This document shows, piece after piece, positions 8,345-17,146 of a stretch of DNA of 64,000 nucleotides. Made by a program: the position numbers and the translations under genes. Where the stretch lies: contig JALHLU010000012.1 of NCBI GenBank assembly GCA_022844345.1, positions 62,001-126,000 of the forward strand, written 5' to 3'. Within the stretch, counting starts at the first letter, position 1. Each line of letters begins with the position of its first letter. The DNA is from Hyphomonadaceae bacterium. Its GTDB lineage: Bacteria; Pseudomonadota; Alphaproteobacteria; Caulobacterales; Hyphomonadaceae. The notes beneath the pieces were generated by a model. That model was not told where the DNA came from and made no database searches. It saw only the letters and a list, made by a program, of their open reading frames with translations.

Positions 8345-10285
8345 CTAGCTGGTCTGCTTGACCCTCATGTACCACTCCACCAGGCGGCGCACCTGCCGCT
8401 CGGTGTAGCCTCGTTCCACCATGCGCTGAACGAACTCGTCGTGCTTCTTCTCGCTGTCGGAGTCCTTCTTCGACCCGAAGGAGATCACAGGCAGCAGGTC
8501 CTCGACCTGGCTGAACATGCGCCGTTCGATCACTTCGCGGATCTTCTCGTAGGACGTCCAGCTTGGGTTGCGGCCCTTGTTGTTGGCGCGCGCCCGCAGC
8601 GTGAACTTGACCACCTCGTTGCGGAAGTCCTTGGGGTTGGCGATCCCGGCCGGCTTCTCGATCTTGGACAACTCCTGGTTCAGGAGTTCGCGGTCCAGCA
8701 TCTGCCCCGTGTCGGGGTCCTTGAAGTCCTGGTCCTCGATCCAGGCGTCAGCGTAATCGACATAGCGGTCGAACAGGTTCTGACCGTAGTCGTGATAGCT
8801 CTCGAGATACGCCTTCTGGATTTCGTGGCCGATGAACTCCGCATAGCGCGGCGCGAGGTCGGCCTTGATGAACTCCAGATACTGTCCCTCGATGTCCTCC
8901 GGATACTGCTCACGCTTGATCGCCTGCTCCAGCACGTACATCAGGTGAACCGGATCGGCCGCGACCTCTTCCGTGTCGTGGTTGAACGTCGCCGACAGCG
9001 CCTTGAAGGCAAAGCGGGTCGAAATGCCGTCCATGCCCTCGTCGACGCCGGCGGCGTCCTTGTACTCCTGCAGCGTACGCGCTTTGGGATCGACCTCTTT
9101 CAGGCTCTCCCCGTCATAGACGCGCATCTTGGCGAACAGGTTGGAGTTCTCGTGCGCCTTGAGCCGCGACAGCACCGAGAACCGCGCGAGCATTTCCAGC
9201 GTGCCCGGAGCCAGCGGGGCATCCGCCAGTTCAGAGCTCTTGACCAGCTTGTCGTAAATGCGCGTTTCTTCCGTGACGCGCAGCGCATACGGCACCTTGA
9301 TCACGTAGATGCGGTCGATGAAGGCTTCGTTGGTCTTGTTGTTCTTGAAGGCGCGCCATTCGCTCTCGTTCGAGTGGGCCAGCACGATGCCGGTAAACGG
9401 GATCGCGCCGATATTCTCCGAGCCGACATAGTTGCCTTCCTGCGTCGCCGTCAGCAGGGGATGCAGCATCTTGATCGGCGCCTTGAACATCTCAACGAAT
9501 TCCAGAACGCCCTGGTTCGCGCGGTTGAGACCACCCGAATAGGAGTAGGCGTCCGGATCAGACTGCGAGTGCATTTCCAGCTTGCGGATATCCACCTTGC
9601 CGACCAGCGAGGAGACGTCCTGGTTGTTCTCGTCGCCCGGCTCCACTTTCGCAACGCCGATCTGGCGCATGCGGGAGGGCTTAACCTTGGCGACGCGGAA
9701 CTTGGTGATATCCCCGCCGAACTCATCCAGCCGTTTCAGGGCCCACGGGCTCATCAGGCCGGTGAGCCGCCGGCGCGGGACGCCATAGTCCTTCTGCAGT
9801 TGCTCGGCCTGTGTCTCCGGATCGAACAGCACCAGCGGGCTCTCGAAAACGGGACTGAGATCGTTGCCCGCCTTCAGCACATAGATCGGGAGGTCTTCCA
9901 TCAGCGCCTTGATGCGCTCAGCCAGCGAGGACTTGCCGCCGCCGACCGGACCCAGAAGGTAGAGGATCTGCTTGCGTTCTTCGAGGCCCTGCGCGCCCTG
10001 GCGGAAGAAGGCGACGATCCGCTCGATCGTTTCCTCCATGCCGTAGAATTCCGAGAAGCGCGGATAGACCCGGATCGTGCGGTTCGAGTGGATGCGGCCG
10101 AGGCGGGGATCCCGCGACGTGTCGATCATCTCCGGTTCGCCGATGGCGGCCAGAAGACGCTCGTGTGGCCCCGCATACATCAGCGGGTCCTTCTTGCAGC
10201 CGTCGAGATACTCCTGGATCGTCATCACCGTCTCACGACGGTTCTCGAAGGCCTTGGTGTAGCTATCGAACAGATCGCGCGACAT
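8345..10285 (-). CDS. prkA: PrkA (YeaG) family serine protein kinase
   Basis: A 646-residue PrkA protein: an AAA+-like N-terminal ATPase region with P-loop LLGPVGGGKSSLAERI, and a C-terminal kinase-like domain. Family landmarks are EYLDGCKKDPLMYAGPHERLL at the N-terminus (in two parts), RVYPRFSEFYGMEETIERI, and LAHSNESEW in the middle. Of two adjacent ATGs, the second (10285) lies five bases after GGGAG and is preferred; the first would be only two bases away. It is the first gene of the three-gene operon with yeaH and spoVR. It is probably induced by starvation or stationary phase, as in enterobacteria, but no promoter was recognised. Confidence 0.93.
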   Translation of the reverse strand: MSRDLFDSYTKAFENRRETVMTIQEYLDGCKKDPLMYAGPHERLLAAIGEPEMIDTSRDPRLGRIHSNRTIRVYPRFSEFYGMEETIERIVAFFRQGAQGLEERKQILYLLGPVGGGKSSLAERIKALMEDLPIYVLKAGNDLSPVFESPLVLFDPETQAEQLQKDYGVPRRRLTGLMSPWALKRLDEFGGDITKFRVAKVKPSRMRQIGVAKVEPGDENNQDVSSLVGKVDIRKLEMHSQSDPDAYSYSGGLNRANQGVLEFVEMFKAPIKMLHPLLTATQEGNYVGSENIGAIPFTGIVLAHSNESEWRAFKNNKTNEAFIDRIYVIKVPYALRVTEETRIYDKLVKSSELADAPLAPGTLEMLARFSVLSRLKAHENSNLFAKMRVYDGESLKEVDPKARTLQEYKDAAGVDEGMDGISTRFAFKALSATFNHDTEEVAADPVHLMYVLEQAIKREQYPEDIEGQYLEFIKADLAPRYAEFIGHEIQKAYLESYHDYGQNLFDRYVDYADAWIEDQDFKDPDTGQMLDRELLNQELSKIEKPAGIANPKDFRNEVVKFTLRARANNKGRNPSWTSYEKIREVIERRMFSQVEDLLPVISFGSKKDSDSEKKHDEFVQRMVERGYTERQVRRLVEWYMRVKQTS

Positions 10286-10910
10286 CATCGCTCCCATTTC
10301 AACCCGCAAGCGGGATCCTTAGGCACGTCAGCCCGAGGCACGTCACGGAGGCACTGCTTCGGCGGTTTGACCGCGCCATCGCAGCCCCTCGTAGGCTGCA
10401 CCCGTTCGGGAGAAGCGCGCCTGCCAGTCGGTGGCAGCGCAGGCGCCCGCCCGATGGTGCGTAGAGGAACCATCTCCTCAAATGTCGGCGCTGGAAAGGC
10501 GAATTGAAGAGGCCGTACTGCTCAACCACCCCGCGCTGAATCACGATACTAGAAGAATCGCTTGGCGGTACCAGCCCTCGCTACATTTGAACGAGCTATG
10601 TGCGCACATGTCGCCTGCCGTGCTGCATCCGCCACAATTGCTGCGCCGGGATCAGGCAACGCGCTGAAAACCCTGCCTTTGCCGTGAGCATTGTGACGAC
10701 AGTCGCGGCCGATGGCACGATCATGCCCGCGGAAACCCTCCACCATCACCTGCCGAATAGTCCGCCAGGCGCCCATTCGCGTGCTGGCGCTCAACATGTG
10801 TGAGTGCTGGCGCTGTGGCGCGCGGGCGCGCCTGGTTTGTGTATGGCGGGTCTGGACTTCATCGTGAACGCCAATAGCGTTGCTGCGCGTTCGGACTCGA
10901 GGACACTTCT
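10286..10910. other. Intergenic region with no supported gene (625 bases)
   Basis: This divergent gap separates prkA (-) from a secreted-protein gene (+). Open frames here are short, lack ribosome-binding sites and look random. Visible structures are a direct repeat GGCACGTCA (about 10321 and 10336) just upstream of prkA, and a perfect 7-bp palindrome GGCGCGC/GCGCGCC at 10817-10832 with a 2-base loop. I could not match tmRNA, SRP RNA, RNase P RNA or 6S RNA signatures. It probably holds both promoters, and it could hide an unrecognised small RNA. Confidence 0.5.
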
Positions 10911-11657
10911 ATGACACGGTTACAGCTGCTTGCCGCGTGTTCGGTTGTGCTCGCCGCAATTCACATGACGCCGGCACATGCGCAGTCCACAGACTGGCTG
11001 ACCCGATGCAGCTTGCCGCTCGGCAGTCAGAACGCGCCAGAATCGGGCAAGTACCTGTTCATGACAGCGGGCAAGGCCAGCGGCCCAGCCCTTGCGCGGC
11101 TGGACTACTCTGCGTCGGCGTCGGCCCGGGCGGCAGTCTACCCGAGCGCTGCGAAGGATTTGCTCAACACCTATTCCTCGCCCTCGCTGAACATCGGCTA
11201 CTATGGTTCTGTCGGTTCGGCTGCGCCACATGCCGTGAAGCCGACCGTTGGTCATGTGAGCTTCGGGGTGATCGGCAAGGACTTCAAGCGGATCTCCGGT
11301 TCACCCGTTCGCGTCAAGCTGGTGATCGATGGAACGGCCTTCGGCCCTTTCGAGCCGAGCGAATCCTCACTGAGCTCTGGCATGTATAATGTGTGGCTCG
11401 ACACCGCCGAGACAGATGGCGACAGCAAGCCCCCTCAATTGAGCGCGGCCGATTTCGCAAAACTGGCAAAGGCTGTTGACGCCATGAAGGCTGTCGAAAC
11501 CGTGCTCGTTCAGGACGGCGCGGACATTGTTCGCATCGCCATCCCTGTCCCCAACCTGGTCACATGGCGCGATGGCCTTGCGGCTTGGGCGTCAAAGACC
11601 AAGCCGGGCGTTGGCGCCGCCACCTTCTGCGCGGCTGGCGGCGAGATCATGAACTGA
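10911..11657 (+). CDS. Secreted protein of unknown function
   Basis: 248 residues with a clear Sec signal peptide (MTRLQLLAACSVVLAAIHMTPAHAQS, cleavage likely after AHA at about residue 24). The mature part has no membrane helix and resembles no domain I know. It contains two Cys in the mature chain (TRCSLP near the N-terminus, TFCAAGG near the C-terminus), which could form a disulfide in the periplasm. A middle segment, HVSFGVIGKDFKRISGSPVRVKL, looks beta-rich. It stands alone after a 600-base gap. Confidence 0.75.
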   Translation: MTRLQLLAACSVVLAAIHMTPAHAQSTDWLTRCSLPLGSQNAPESGKYLFMTAGKASGPALARLDYSASASARAAVYPSAAKDLLNTYSSPSLNIGYYGSVGSAAPHAVKPTVGHVSFGVIGKDFKRISGSPVRVKLVIDGTAFGPFEPSESSLSSGMYNVWLDTAETDGDSKPPQLSAADFAKLAKAVDAMKAVETVLVQDGADIVRIAIPVPNLVTWRDGLAAWASKTKPGVGAATFCAAGGEIMN

Positions 11658-11722
11658 CACTTCCGGAGTGCGCGCCACCCCGCGCGCAACTCTCTGGACA
11701 TGCCGGGCGCGAGCTTGCCTAG

Positions 11723-12001
11723 CTAGTGATGCTGGCGGCGCCGGCCGTCGAAACGCCAGACATGGTGGTCCTGCGCGTCGTCCTCACCGTCCCACGTTAG
11801 CGCGCCGTCCGGCTGAGCAGACACGCCGTCACCGCCCAGCGCGTCTGTATCGGGGGTCTGTGGGCCCCAGCCCCTGAAGTCATGCGGCAAGCCATCGGTC
11901 CAGGACGGAGCCTCGCTTTCGCCGATCAGTGGCGGTCCATAGGGATGGTCTTCCAGGCGAAACGGGGTGTCTATGTCGGGGATAAGGGGCTTGTTGGCCA
12001 T
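11723..12001 (-). CDS. Small acidic protein of unknown function
   Basis: A 92-residue, Pro/Asp/Gly-rich protein with no signal peptide or membrane segment. It starts MANKPLIPDIDTPFRLEDHPYGPPLIG and ends in an Arg/His cluster (FDGRRRQHH). A GAGGA seven bases before the ATG at 12001 supports translation. The composition suggests a mostly disordered chain. It is convergent with the secreted gene ending at 11657. I do not recognise a family. Confidence 0.55.
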   Translation of the reverse strand: MANKPLIPDIDTPFRLEDHPYGPPLIGESEAPSWTDGLPHDFRGWGPQTPDTDALGGDGVSAQPDGALTWDGEDDAQDHHVWRFDGRRRQHH

Positions 12002-12214
12002 GACTGCGTCCTCGTTGGCATGAAGCGATGCCGCACGGGCCAGTCCCGCCAGCGCCTCGACAGGAGGAACGCGCGAAGTTGGGCTTGGTTACCGGCGCCT
12101 GCGCCTATCCCGCTGCGTCGCCTTCCACCATTGTGCTGGTCTCGGGAATGAGGTTTCGCTGCCCGGGACAAAATCCGGCGCAAGCCGCCCAGCGATCGAT
12201 CCGGAACCAGCCAG

Positions 12215-12883
12215 ATGAAGCCACGGGAACTGATCGGCACGGCAAGGGTCCCCGGCGGCGTCGAGCTTCGCCTGTTCCGGCATGGCGATGATCACGTCAT
12301 CATGGTCGACAACAACGAGCTGATGAGCAGCCGCGTCGGCGGGTCGGAGGAAGCGCTCGCCCTGATGACCTGCGAGCGGCTGGGCAAGCCCAACGCCCAC
12401 CTGCTGATCGGCGGCTATGGCATGGGCTTCACCCTGCGCGCGGCGCTGGGCGTTCTGCAACCAACCGCCCGGGTGACCGTGGCCGAACTGGTACCGGAAA
12501 TCATCGATTGGGCGCGGGGGCCGATGGCGGCGCTGACAGCCGGCTGTCTCGACGATCCCCGCGTTCGCCTCGTCGCCGGCGATGTCGCGACTGAGATCGC
12601 CGCCGCCGCCAAACGCTATGACGCTATCCTGCTCGACGTCGACAACGGGCCTTCGGGACTCGTGCGCGCCGGCAATGACGGGCTCTATTCGATGAAGGGC
12701 CTTGCGCTCGCAAAGGCGGCGCTGAAGCCCGGCGGCATTCTCGCCATCTGGTCAGCTGCACCCGATGCCGCCTTCACCCGCCGCCTGAAGGATGCAGGCT
12801 TCAAGGTGGACGAAGTGATCGTGCGCGCCCGAAGCAACGGCAAGGGCCCGCGCCACGTCATCTGGTTTGCGGGGCTGCGCTGA
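12215..12883 (+). CDS. Spermidine synthase-like SAM-dependent methyltransferase
   Basis: 222 residues with the Rossmann fold of the spermidine synthase/methyltransferase group. Motif I is LLIGGYGMGFTLRAAL (residues about 63-78), an acidic residue follows in TVAELVPEIIDW, and motif DAILLDVDNGP (about 135-145) matches the catalytic-loop position of spermidine synthases. The chain is shorter than true spermidine synthases (about 280 residues) and lacks their N-terminal beta domain, so polyamine synthesis is not certain. It lies alone on the plus strand. Confidence 0.78.
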   Translation: MKPRELIGTARVPGGVELRLFRHGDDHVIMVDNNELMSSRVGGSEEALALMTCERLGKPNAHLLIGGYGMGFTLRAALGVLQPTARVTVAELVPEIIDWARGPMAALTAGCLDDPRVRLVAGDVATEIAAAAKRYDAILLDVDNGPSGLVRAGNDGLYSMKGLALAKAALKPGGILAIWSAAPDAAFTRRLKDAGFKVDEVIVRARSNGKGPRHVIWFAGLR

Positions 12884-13028
12884 AGACGCTGGCGATCTGC
12901 AGCACTGGCAAACGATAGTTGCGTGATTTCAGCGCTTGAGCCGATGCGTAGTCGGACCAAGTTTGCCGAGTGAATGGCAGCTATTCGCGGATTGCGGACA
13001 TCTGCTTGGGCGGCCAAACTCCTGACTG

Positions 13029-13505
13029 ATGGAACCTTTGAGCACATTCAATAGGATTGCTGGCGACCTCGTCGGTATGGAAGTGAGCCATCTTTGGAAA
13101 GGCTATGGTACTGCCATCTTTCTTGAGTTCGGCGCACTTTCCCCCGGGAGAGGTCTTCCCAACGGCTCGCCCGGCAATCCAGTGGGCCAAATTTCCATCG
13201 GCATCGAGTGGAGTTGGCGCATTGAAGATGCCACGTCCATTGTCTGCGGAAGTTGGAGCGAACAAGAACTTTGGGAGCCGGCATTCGATTTGATCCGGAA
13301 ATCCCGGGTGAGTGCGCTCTCGCTATTCGGTCGCTTGCCTGAAATCGATCTGGCGCTGGATGGGGGCCGTCACTTGGTATCGTTCGCGACTGCGGAGGGG
13401 CAGCCTCAATGGTCGCTGGTAGATAGACGTGCGACCCCTCATGTCTGGTTGGACGTACGTGGTGGTGCGCTGTTTGAAAGTGACGGTACCGCTCCCCCTG
13501 CCTAG
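13029..13505 (+). CDS. Conserved protein of unknown function
   Basis: 158 residues, soluble, with no signal peptide. The sequence is Trp-rich (SHLWKGYGTAIFLEFG, IEWSWRIED, SIVCGSWSEQELWEP) and ends in a beta-rich stretch, HLVSFATAEGQPQWSLVDRR. The pattern is that of a compact alpha/beta domain seen in uncharacterised alphaproteobacterial proteins, but I cannot name the family. No good ribosome-binding site precedes the ATG at 13029; an ATG at 13077 is an alternative start. The minus-strand frame here reads through the neighbouring tRNA and is a shadow. Confidence 0.6.
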   Translation: MEPLSTFNRIAGDLVGMEVSHLWKGYGTAIFLEFGALSPGRGLPNGSPGNPVGQISIGIEWSWRIEDATSIVCGSWSEQELWEPAFDLIRKSRVSALSLFGRLPEIDLALDGGRHLVSFATAEGQPQWSLVDRRATPHVWLDVRGGALFESDGTAPPA

Positions 13506-13593
13506 GTCTGCTAAGGGCCAATAGCGGACCCTCGGCGCGAGCGCGCCTGTAAAAGACCCTGCAAAAGGTTCGACCCAAAACCTCAAGAAACGC

Positions 13594-13670
13594 TGGCGAC
13601 CCCGGCAGGACTTGAACCTGCAACCACCCGCTTAGAAGGCGGGTGCTCTATCCAGTTGAGCTACGGGATC
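13594..13670 (-). tRNA. tRNA-Arg (anticodon TCT)
   Basis: A full cloverleaf read on the minus strand from 13670: acceptor GATCCCG pairs with CGGGGTC, the anticodon loop is CTTCTAA (anticodon TCT), and the T arm is GCAGGTTCAAGTCCTGC. The 3' CCA is encoded at 13596-13594. Confidence 0.96.
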
Positions 13671-13726
13671 AAGCGCAGCAACGGCGTCTTAATCGGGTTC
13701 ACCCGCAGACGCCAGAACCCCGGCGA

Positions 13727-14032
13727 TCAGTGCGTCCACGGTCTCTTGCGCACGGCGGCGAAGTTCTCGGCGTAGGACTTGATCACGCGTTTGGCCGTGC
13801 GCGGTTCTGCTACCTGGAAGGCGATGCCCTGGCGGCGGGCGTAGTCGATCGCCTCTTCGCGCGTTGCAAACGTCAGCCGCACCTGCGTGTTCGTGTCGCC
13901 ATTGCCGATCCAGCCCATCAGGGGGTCGACCGTGCGCGCGCTGTCGCTGACGAATTCCAGCACCCAGTCCTGCGACTTTGCTGTGCCGGACTGCATGGCG
14001 TTGCGGGCGGGACGATAGATTTTCGCGAGCAT
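13727..14032 (-). CDS. ETC complex I subunit, NDUFS4-like
   Basis: 101 residues of the NDUFS4 accessory-subunit family, associated with the peripheral arm of NADH:ubiquinone oxidoreductase in mitochondria and alphaproteobacteria. The start MLAKIYRPARNAMQSG is the family N-terminus, and WVLEF, DPLMGWIGNGDTNTQVRLTF and YARRQGIAFQV are its typical segments. A GGAG lies seven bases upstream of the ATG at 14032, so the longer frame is rejected. It is encoded away from any nuo operon, which is usual for this subunit. Confidence 0.9.
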   Translation of the reverse strand: MLAKIYRPARNAMQSGTAKSQDWVLEFVSDSARTVDPLMGWIGNGDTNTQVRLTFATREEAIDYARRQGIAFQVAEPRTAKRVIKSYAENFAAVRKRPWTH

Positions 14033-14106
14033 CTTGCGACTCCGTAGAGGCTCACATCTGCCCGCAAAGTCATGAAAACTCAACTGCGCACGCCGTCGCG
14101 CTGCGG

Positions 14107-14514
14107 CTATTGGGCCGGCTTGGTCAGGTTGGTGATATATTCCGCAAGATCAGTCACTTCCTGGCCGCTGAAGATGAAGTTGGGCATGGCCGGGTGGCTG
14201 GTCCGCATCCAGGCGGCCAGACCGTCGGCCGTGGTCGCCGGGCGGCCCGCGATCTCGCGGAAATCTGGCGCCCCGACCTTGATGGCCGGCGCGGCGCCAT
14301 TTCCGATGTCGTGGCACTGCGCACAGACCTGCGCCGCCACAGCGCTGCCGCGATACGAGCCAGCGGACTCAGGCGCCTGCGCCCGGGCGTCAGGCGCCGC
14401 TGTTGCGACCGGGCTGCCGGCCACTGGTTTGTCTTCGGGCGGCTTGCCTTCGGTCGGCGTGCACGCCGCCAAGGCGGCCACCCCGGCAATCAGCGAAAGG
14501 AGGTTGAACTTCAT
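14107..14514 (-). CDS. Lipoprotein c-type cytochrome
   Basis: 135 residues with a lipoprotein signal (lipobox AALAAC, modified Cys18), a Pro/Ala linker to about residue 50, and a class I cytochrome c domain. The haem site is CAQCH (Cys64, Cys67, His68), and Met110 in SHPAMPNFIF is the likely distal ligand. It would be anchored on the periplasmic side of a membrane and carry single electrons. The nearby NDUFS4-like gene fits a respiratory setting, but they need not form one unit. Confidence 0.88.
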   Translation of the reverse strand: MKFNLLSLIAGVAALAACTPTEGKPPEDKPVAGSPVATAAPDARAQAPESAGSYRGSAVAAQVCAQCHDIGNGAAPAIKVGAPDFREIAGRPATTADGLAAWMRTSHPAMPNFIFSGQEVTDLAEYITNLTKPAQ

Positions 14515-14581
14515 GGCTCTGCCTTTGTCGCTTGGGGACCGCTCAGCTTGGCGCCACTCACTCTCCCGGATTTGACCGACA

Positions 14582-15277
14582 TCAAGTCAGCTGGCCAAGC
14601 CACTCGCGCGCCTCAGCTGCGACAAGCCCAGCCAGGCCGGGCAACTCTCCAGCGGTAAAGGCCGCGACCGGACGTTGCTTCGCGGTGGACACCAGCACAT
14701 CGAAATCTTCCGCCCCGTGCATCCCCTGGCCCAGAAACAACCCGACAGCAGCCCACGGGGCCTCGGTGCGCGCAATCACATCGCTTGCAAATGGCGCTTC
14801 CTCGAGGAAGGCGGCCTCGATGCGCCCGTAGCGCGCCTGCATGGCCTGCGCGACCTGCAGCGCACAGGCGGAGGACCGGCCCGGCGTCTTGGATCCATGC
14901 GCCACAAGCACCACACGCGGATCGGCAGCATGGCTGATCGTGCGCAGCGCCAGATTGTCGGCAAGGAACGGCGCGAAGCCGCGCCATAGCCCAAGCGGCG
15001 GAGCAAGCTCCCGCCCGGGTCCCGTCACAAAAGGCTTCAGGCGGCGCTCGTAGAAATACCCGTCCGAAAACAGCAATGGCAACACCAGGAGCCGCCGCGC
15101 CCCACATGCAGCAACGGCGCGCTCCGCCACACCGTCGACATTCACGAGGATGGAGCCCACATCGGCGTCCGGAACGGCCTCGCCGACCTGCTGCACGATG
15201 CTCGCAAGCCGCGCATTGTTGGCGGCGCCGCCACGCTCGCCATGCGCGGCCAGCAGGATGACAGGCCTGTCGGTCAT
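14582..15277 (-). CDS. CbiX/SirB-type chelatase family protein
   Basis: 231 residues made of two repeats of the CbiX fold. Each half opens with the hallmark strand plus His: LLAAHGERGG at the N-terminus and VLVAHGSKTPGR near residue 123. This family inserts Co2+ or Fe2+ into sirohydrochlorin for cobalamin or sirohaem. No other cobalamin or sirohaem genes are nearby, so the substrate is open. The ATG at 15277 begins MTDRPVILLAAHG, the expected family start. Confidence 0.82.
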   Translation of the reverse strand: MTDRPVILLAAHGERGGAANNARLASIVQQVGEAVPDADVGSILVNVDGVAERAVAACGARRLLVLPLLFSDGYFYERRLKPFVTGPGRELAPPLGLWRGFAPFLADNLALRTISHAADPRVVLVAHGSKTPGRSSACALQVAQAMQARYGRIEAAFLEEAPFASDVIARTEAPWAAVGLFLGQGMHGAEDFDVLVSTAKQRPVAAFTAGELPGLAGLVAAEAREWLGQLT

Positions 15278-15343
15278 TGCCTCAGACTATTCAACAGAGG
15301 GGGAGGCTTTCCGAGCCTGAGCTCGCCCCCGGCGAGCGAAGGC

Positions 15344-15420
15344 TGGTCGGAGTGGCTGGATTCGAACCAACGACCCTCTGCTCCCAAAGCAGATGCGCTA
15401 CCAGACTGCGCCACACTCCG
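15344..15420 (-). tRNA. tRNA-Pro (anticodon TGG)
   Basis: A full cloverleaf read from 15420 on the minus strand: acceptor CGGAGTG pairs with CACTCCG, the anticodon loop is CTTTGGG (anticodon TGG), and the T arm has GGTTCGAATCC. The 3' CCA is encoded at 15346-15344. Confidence 0.96.
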
Positions 15421-15490
15421 ACTTGGCGGGGCTTATACCCCAAACATGGCGGAACGGAAGCGGATGCTGAAAATCACTTGGAATCCGGGC

Positions 15491-15913
15491 CTAAACCTTT
15501 CGCAACAACCGGAACACGCCTGTCCCGCGCGCCCGGATGTCACCGCCCACCTTCACCAGACACTCCGTGTGAGCGACCTCGCCGTCCTGGTCGATCATGC
15601 GGCCATGAGCTGTCATCCAGTCGCCGCGCTTGACCGGGTCGAAGTATTCCAGCGCCATGCGCAGGGTGACCGTGCGCCGGTTGAGCAGGAACACCGCTGC
15701 GCGCGCCATGGCGCTGTCGCAGACCGTGGCGATCATGCCGCCATGCATGAAGCCCATGGTGTTGGTGTGGATTGTCTCAACCCTGAGACCGAGGGTCATC
15801 TCGCCGGGCGCATCGTGTTCCGCCTGCAGCAGCGGTCCGACGTGGTTCACGAACGGTGCGCGGGCGACATAAACGAAGCCGGGCGGCGCGGGCGGCGGCG
15901 CCTCATCCGGCAT
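15491..15913 (-). CDS. PaaI-type hotdog-fold thioesterase
   Basis: 140 residues of the hotdog thioesterase superfamily, which hydrolyses acyl-CoA thioesters in the cytoplasm. The active-site segment NTMGFMHGGMIATVCDSAMARA carries the HGG signature (shown here in family context), followed by the long beta strand VTLRMALEYFDPVKRGDW. The acyl substrate is unknown. The gene starts 11 bases inside the end of the DUF192 gene, suggesting translational coupling. Confidence 0.85.
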   Translation of the reverse strand: MPDEAPPPAPPGFVYVARAPFVNHVGPLLQAEHDAPGEMTLGLRVETIHTNTMGFMHGGMIATVCDSAMARAAVFLLNRRTVTLRMALEYFDPVKRGDWMTAHGRMIDQDGEVAHTECLVKVGGDIRARGTGVFRLLRKV

Positions 15914-16355
15914 TGCCGAACACCTTGTGGGTGACCTTGTCGCCAGGCTTGAGGCCGAGCGCGGCGACCTGTCCGCCGGCGATCTCGATCACGGCGGCCG
16001 CCCGCAGGCCCGGGGCCAGCGGGCGCAGACTTCCGGCGCGGGCATTCTGGGCGACCGCGACCACAGTCCCATCGGGAGCGACATAGAGGAGGTCGAGGTT
16101 CACAAGAACGCCCTTCATGTTCAACACCATGCCCTCGGGCGCCTGGCGCATGTCCAGCAACAGGCCCTGCCCTGCGGCCACACTGGCGCGTCCGGCAAGC
16201 CCTGCCGTTATTTCCTGCGGCGTATCTGCAATCTCGACGGTGAGGGCGTGGGTCGTGTCGCCGCTCTTGATGCTCAACGGTTCGGTCGGGCCCTGGGCAA
16301 ACCCCGCAGGGGCCAGCGCGAGCGACAGAAAGGCGACGGCGATGAGCTTTTTCAT
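15903..16355 (-). CDS. Secreted DUF192 protein
   Basis: 150 residues with a signal peptide (MKKLIAVAFLSLALAPAGFAQ, cleavage after GFA) and a single DUF192 domain: TPQEITAGLAGR, GQGLLLDM, MVLNMKGVLVNLDLLYVAPDGTV and AAAVIEIAGGQVAALGLKPGD. DUF192 proteins are small periplasmic beta-barrel proteins without a firm biochemical role. The ATG at 16355 gives a normal signal peptide; upstream in-frame starts do not. The cold-shock gene lies 74 bases upstream in the same direction, and the thioesterase overlaps its end. Confidence 0.85.
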   Translation of the reverse strand: MKKLIAVAFLSLALAPAGFAQGPTEPLSIKSGDTTHALTVEIADTPQEITAGLAGRASVAAGQGLLLDMRQAPEGMVLNMKGVLVNLDLLYVAPDGTVVAVAQNARAGSLRPLAPGLRAAAVIEIAGGQVAALGLKPGDKVTHKVFGNAG

Positions 16356-16429
16356 GACCGCATCGGTAAGGCGCCGCATCGTTGAAGCCAAGCCCATCAG
16401 GGCTCCGGCCCGCGGAGGACCTGCCGGCA

Positions 16430-16987
16430 TCAGGGCGGCAACTTGGCGCTGATGATGTGGCGGCCCTTCTGCCCCTTGCCGATTGAGGCCAACAGCGCCT
16501 GTCCGGGCTGAAGATCCTCGATGCCGGCCTTCCGGATGACCACCATGTGGATGAAGATGTCTTCCGGATCATCGCGACGCTGGACGAAGCCATAGCCCTT
16601 GGTGCGGTTGAACCATTTCACCAGCACAACCTCGAGCGGGCCGGCGGCTTCCGCCTCGCCCTCCGCCTCCAGGACAGCCAGTTCCAGGACCTCGTCGACC
16701 TGATATCCGCGGTCGCGCGTGGCGACATGGCAGACGATGCGCGCGCCTTCCTGGGCTGCATCGCGGCCGAATTTACGCATCACGGAGATATGCAGCAGCA
16801 CATCACGCTTGAGGCCGCCGCCGCCGGCGCCCGCGTCAGGAACGACAAATCCATAGCCTTTGGCCGCATCGAACCATTTGACGCGGCCCTCGACCCTCAC
16901 CATCGGCTCGGATTCAGCTTCCTCAGCGGTCTGATTTTGTTGCGGCTGCATCCACCCACACGCTCCCCGAGCGAATGACTGTAGCAT
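16430..16987 (-). CDS. Double cold-shock domain protein
   Basis: A protein with two cold-shock (OB-fold) nucleic-acid-binding domains in tandem. Domain 1 has [18 protein letters not shown] and the second RNA-binding strand DVLLHISVM. Domain 2 has [18 protein letters not shown] and DIFIHMVVI. An acidic Ala/Glu linker joins them. Two-domain Csp proteins are typical of alphaproteobacteria and act as RNA chaperones or antiterminators. The exact start is uncertain: the ATG at 16987 is used, and one at 16951 is also possible. Confidence 0.9.
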   Translation of the reverse strand: MLQSFARGACGWMQPQQNQTAEEAESEPMVRVEGRVKWFDAAKGYGFVVPDAGAGGGGLKRDVLLHISVMRKFGRDAAQEGARIVCHVATRDRGYQVDEVLELAVLEAEGEAEAAGPLEVVLVKWFNRTKGYGFVQRRDDPEDIFIHMVVIRKAGIEDLQPGQALLASIGKGQKGRHIISAKLPP

Positions 16988-17146
16988 GACATTCTCGCCT
17001 GCAAACATAGCGGGGCGCGCGATTATCCACGTGTGATTAACCAGCACGGACAAAAGAGAATCAACGCGTTGGCGGGCTGCCGCGAACGCACGTACCGGGT
17101 ACAGCTACCGGATGAATCCGAGCCGCCGGGCGGGAATCGTTTCCGC

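Noticed and set aside
8441-10507. 688-codon open frame on the plus strand opposite prkA
   Set aside because: Antisense shadow of a strongly conserved kinase gene; no motif or ribosome-binding site.
13048-13623. 191-codon minus-strand frame next to tRNA-Arg
   Set aside because: Its first codons read through the tRNA gene, giving a typical spurious N-terminus; the plus-strand gene fits better.
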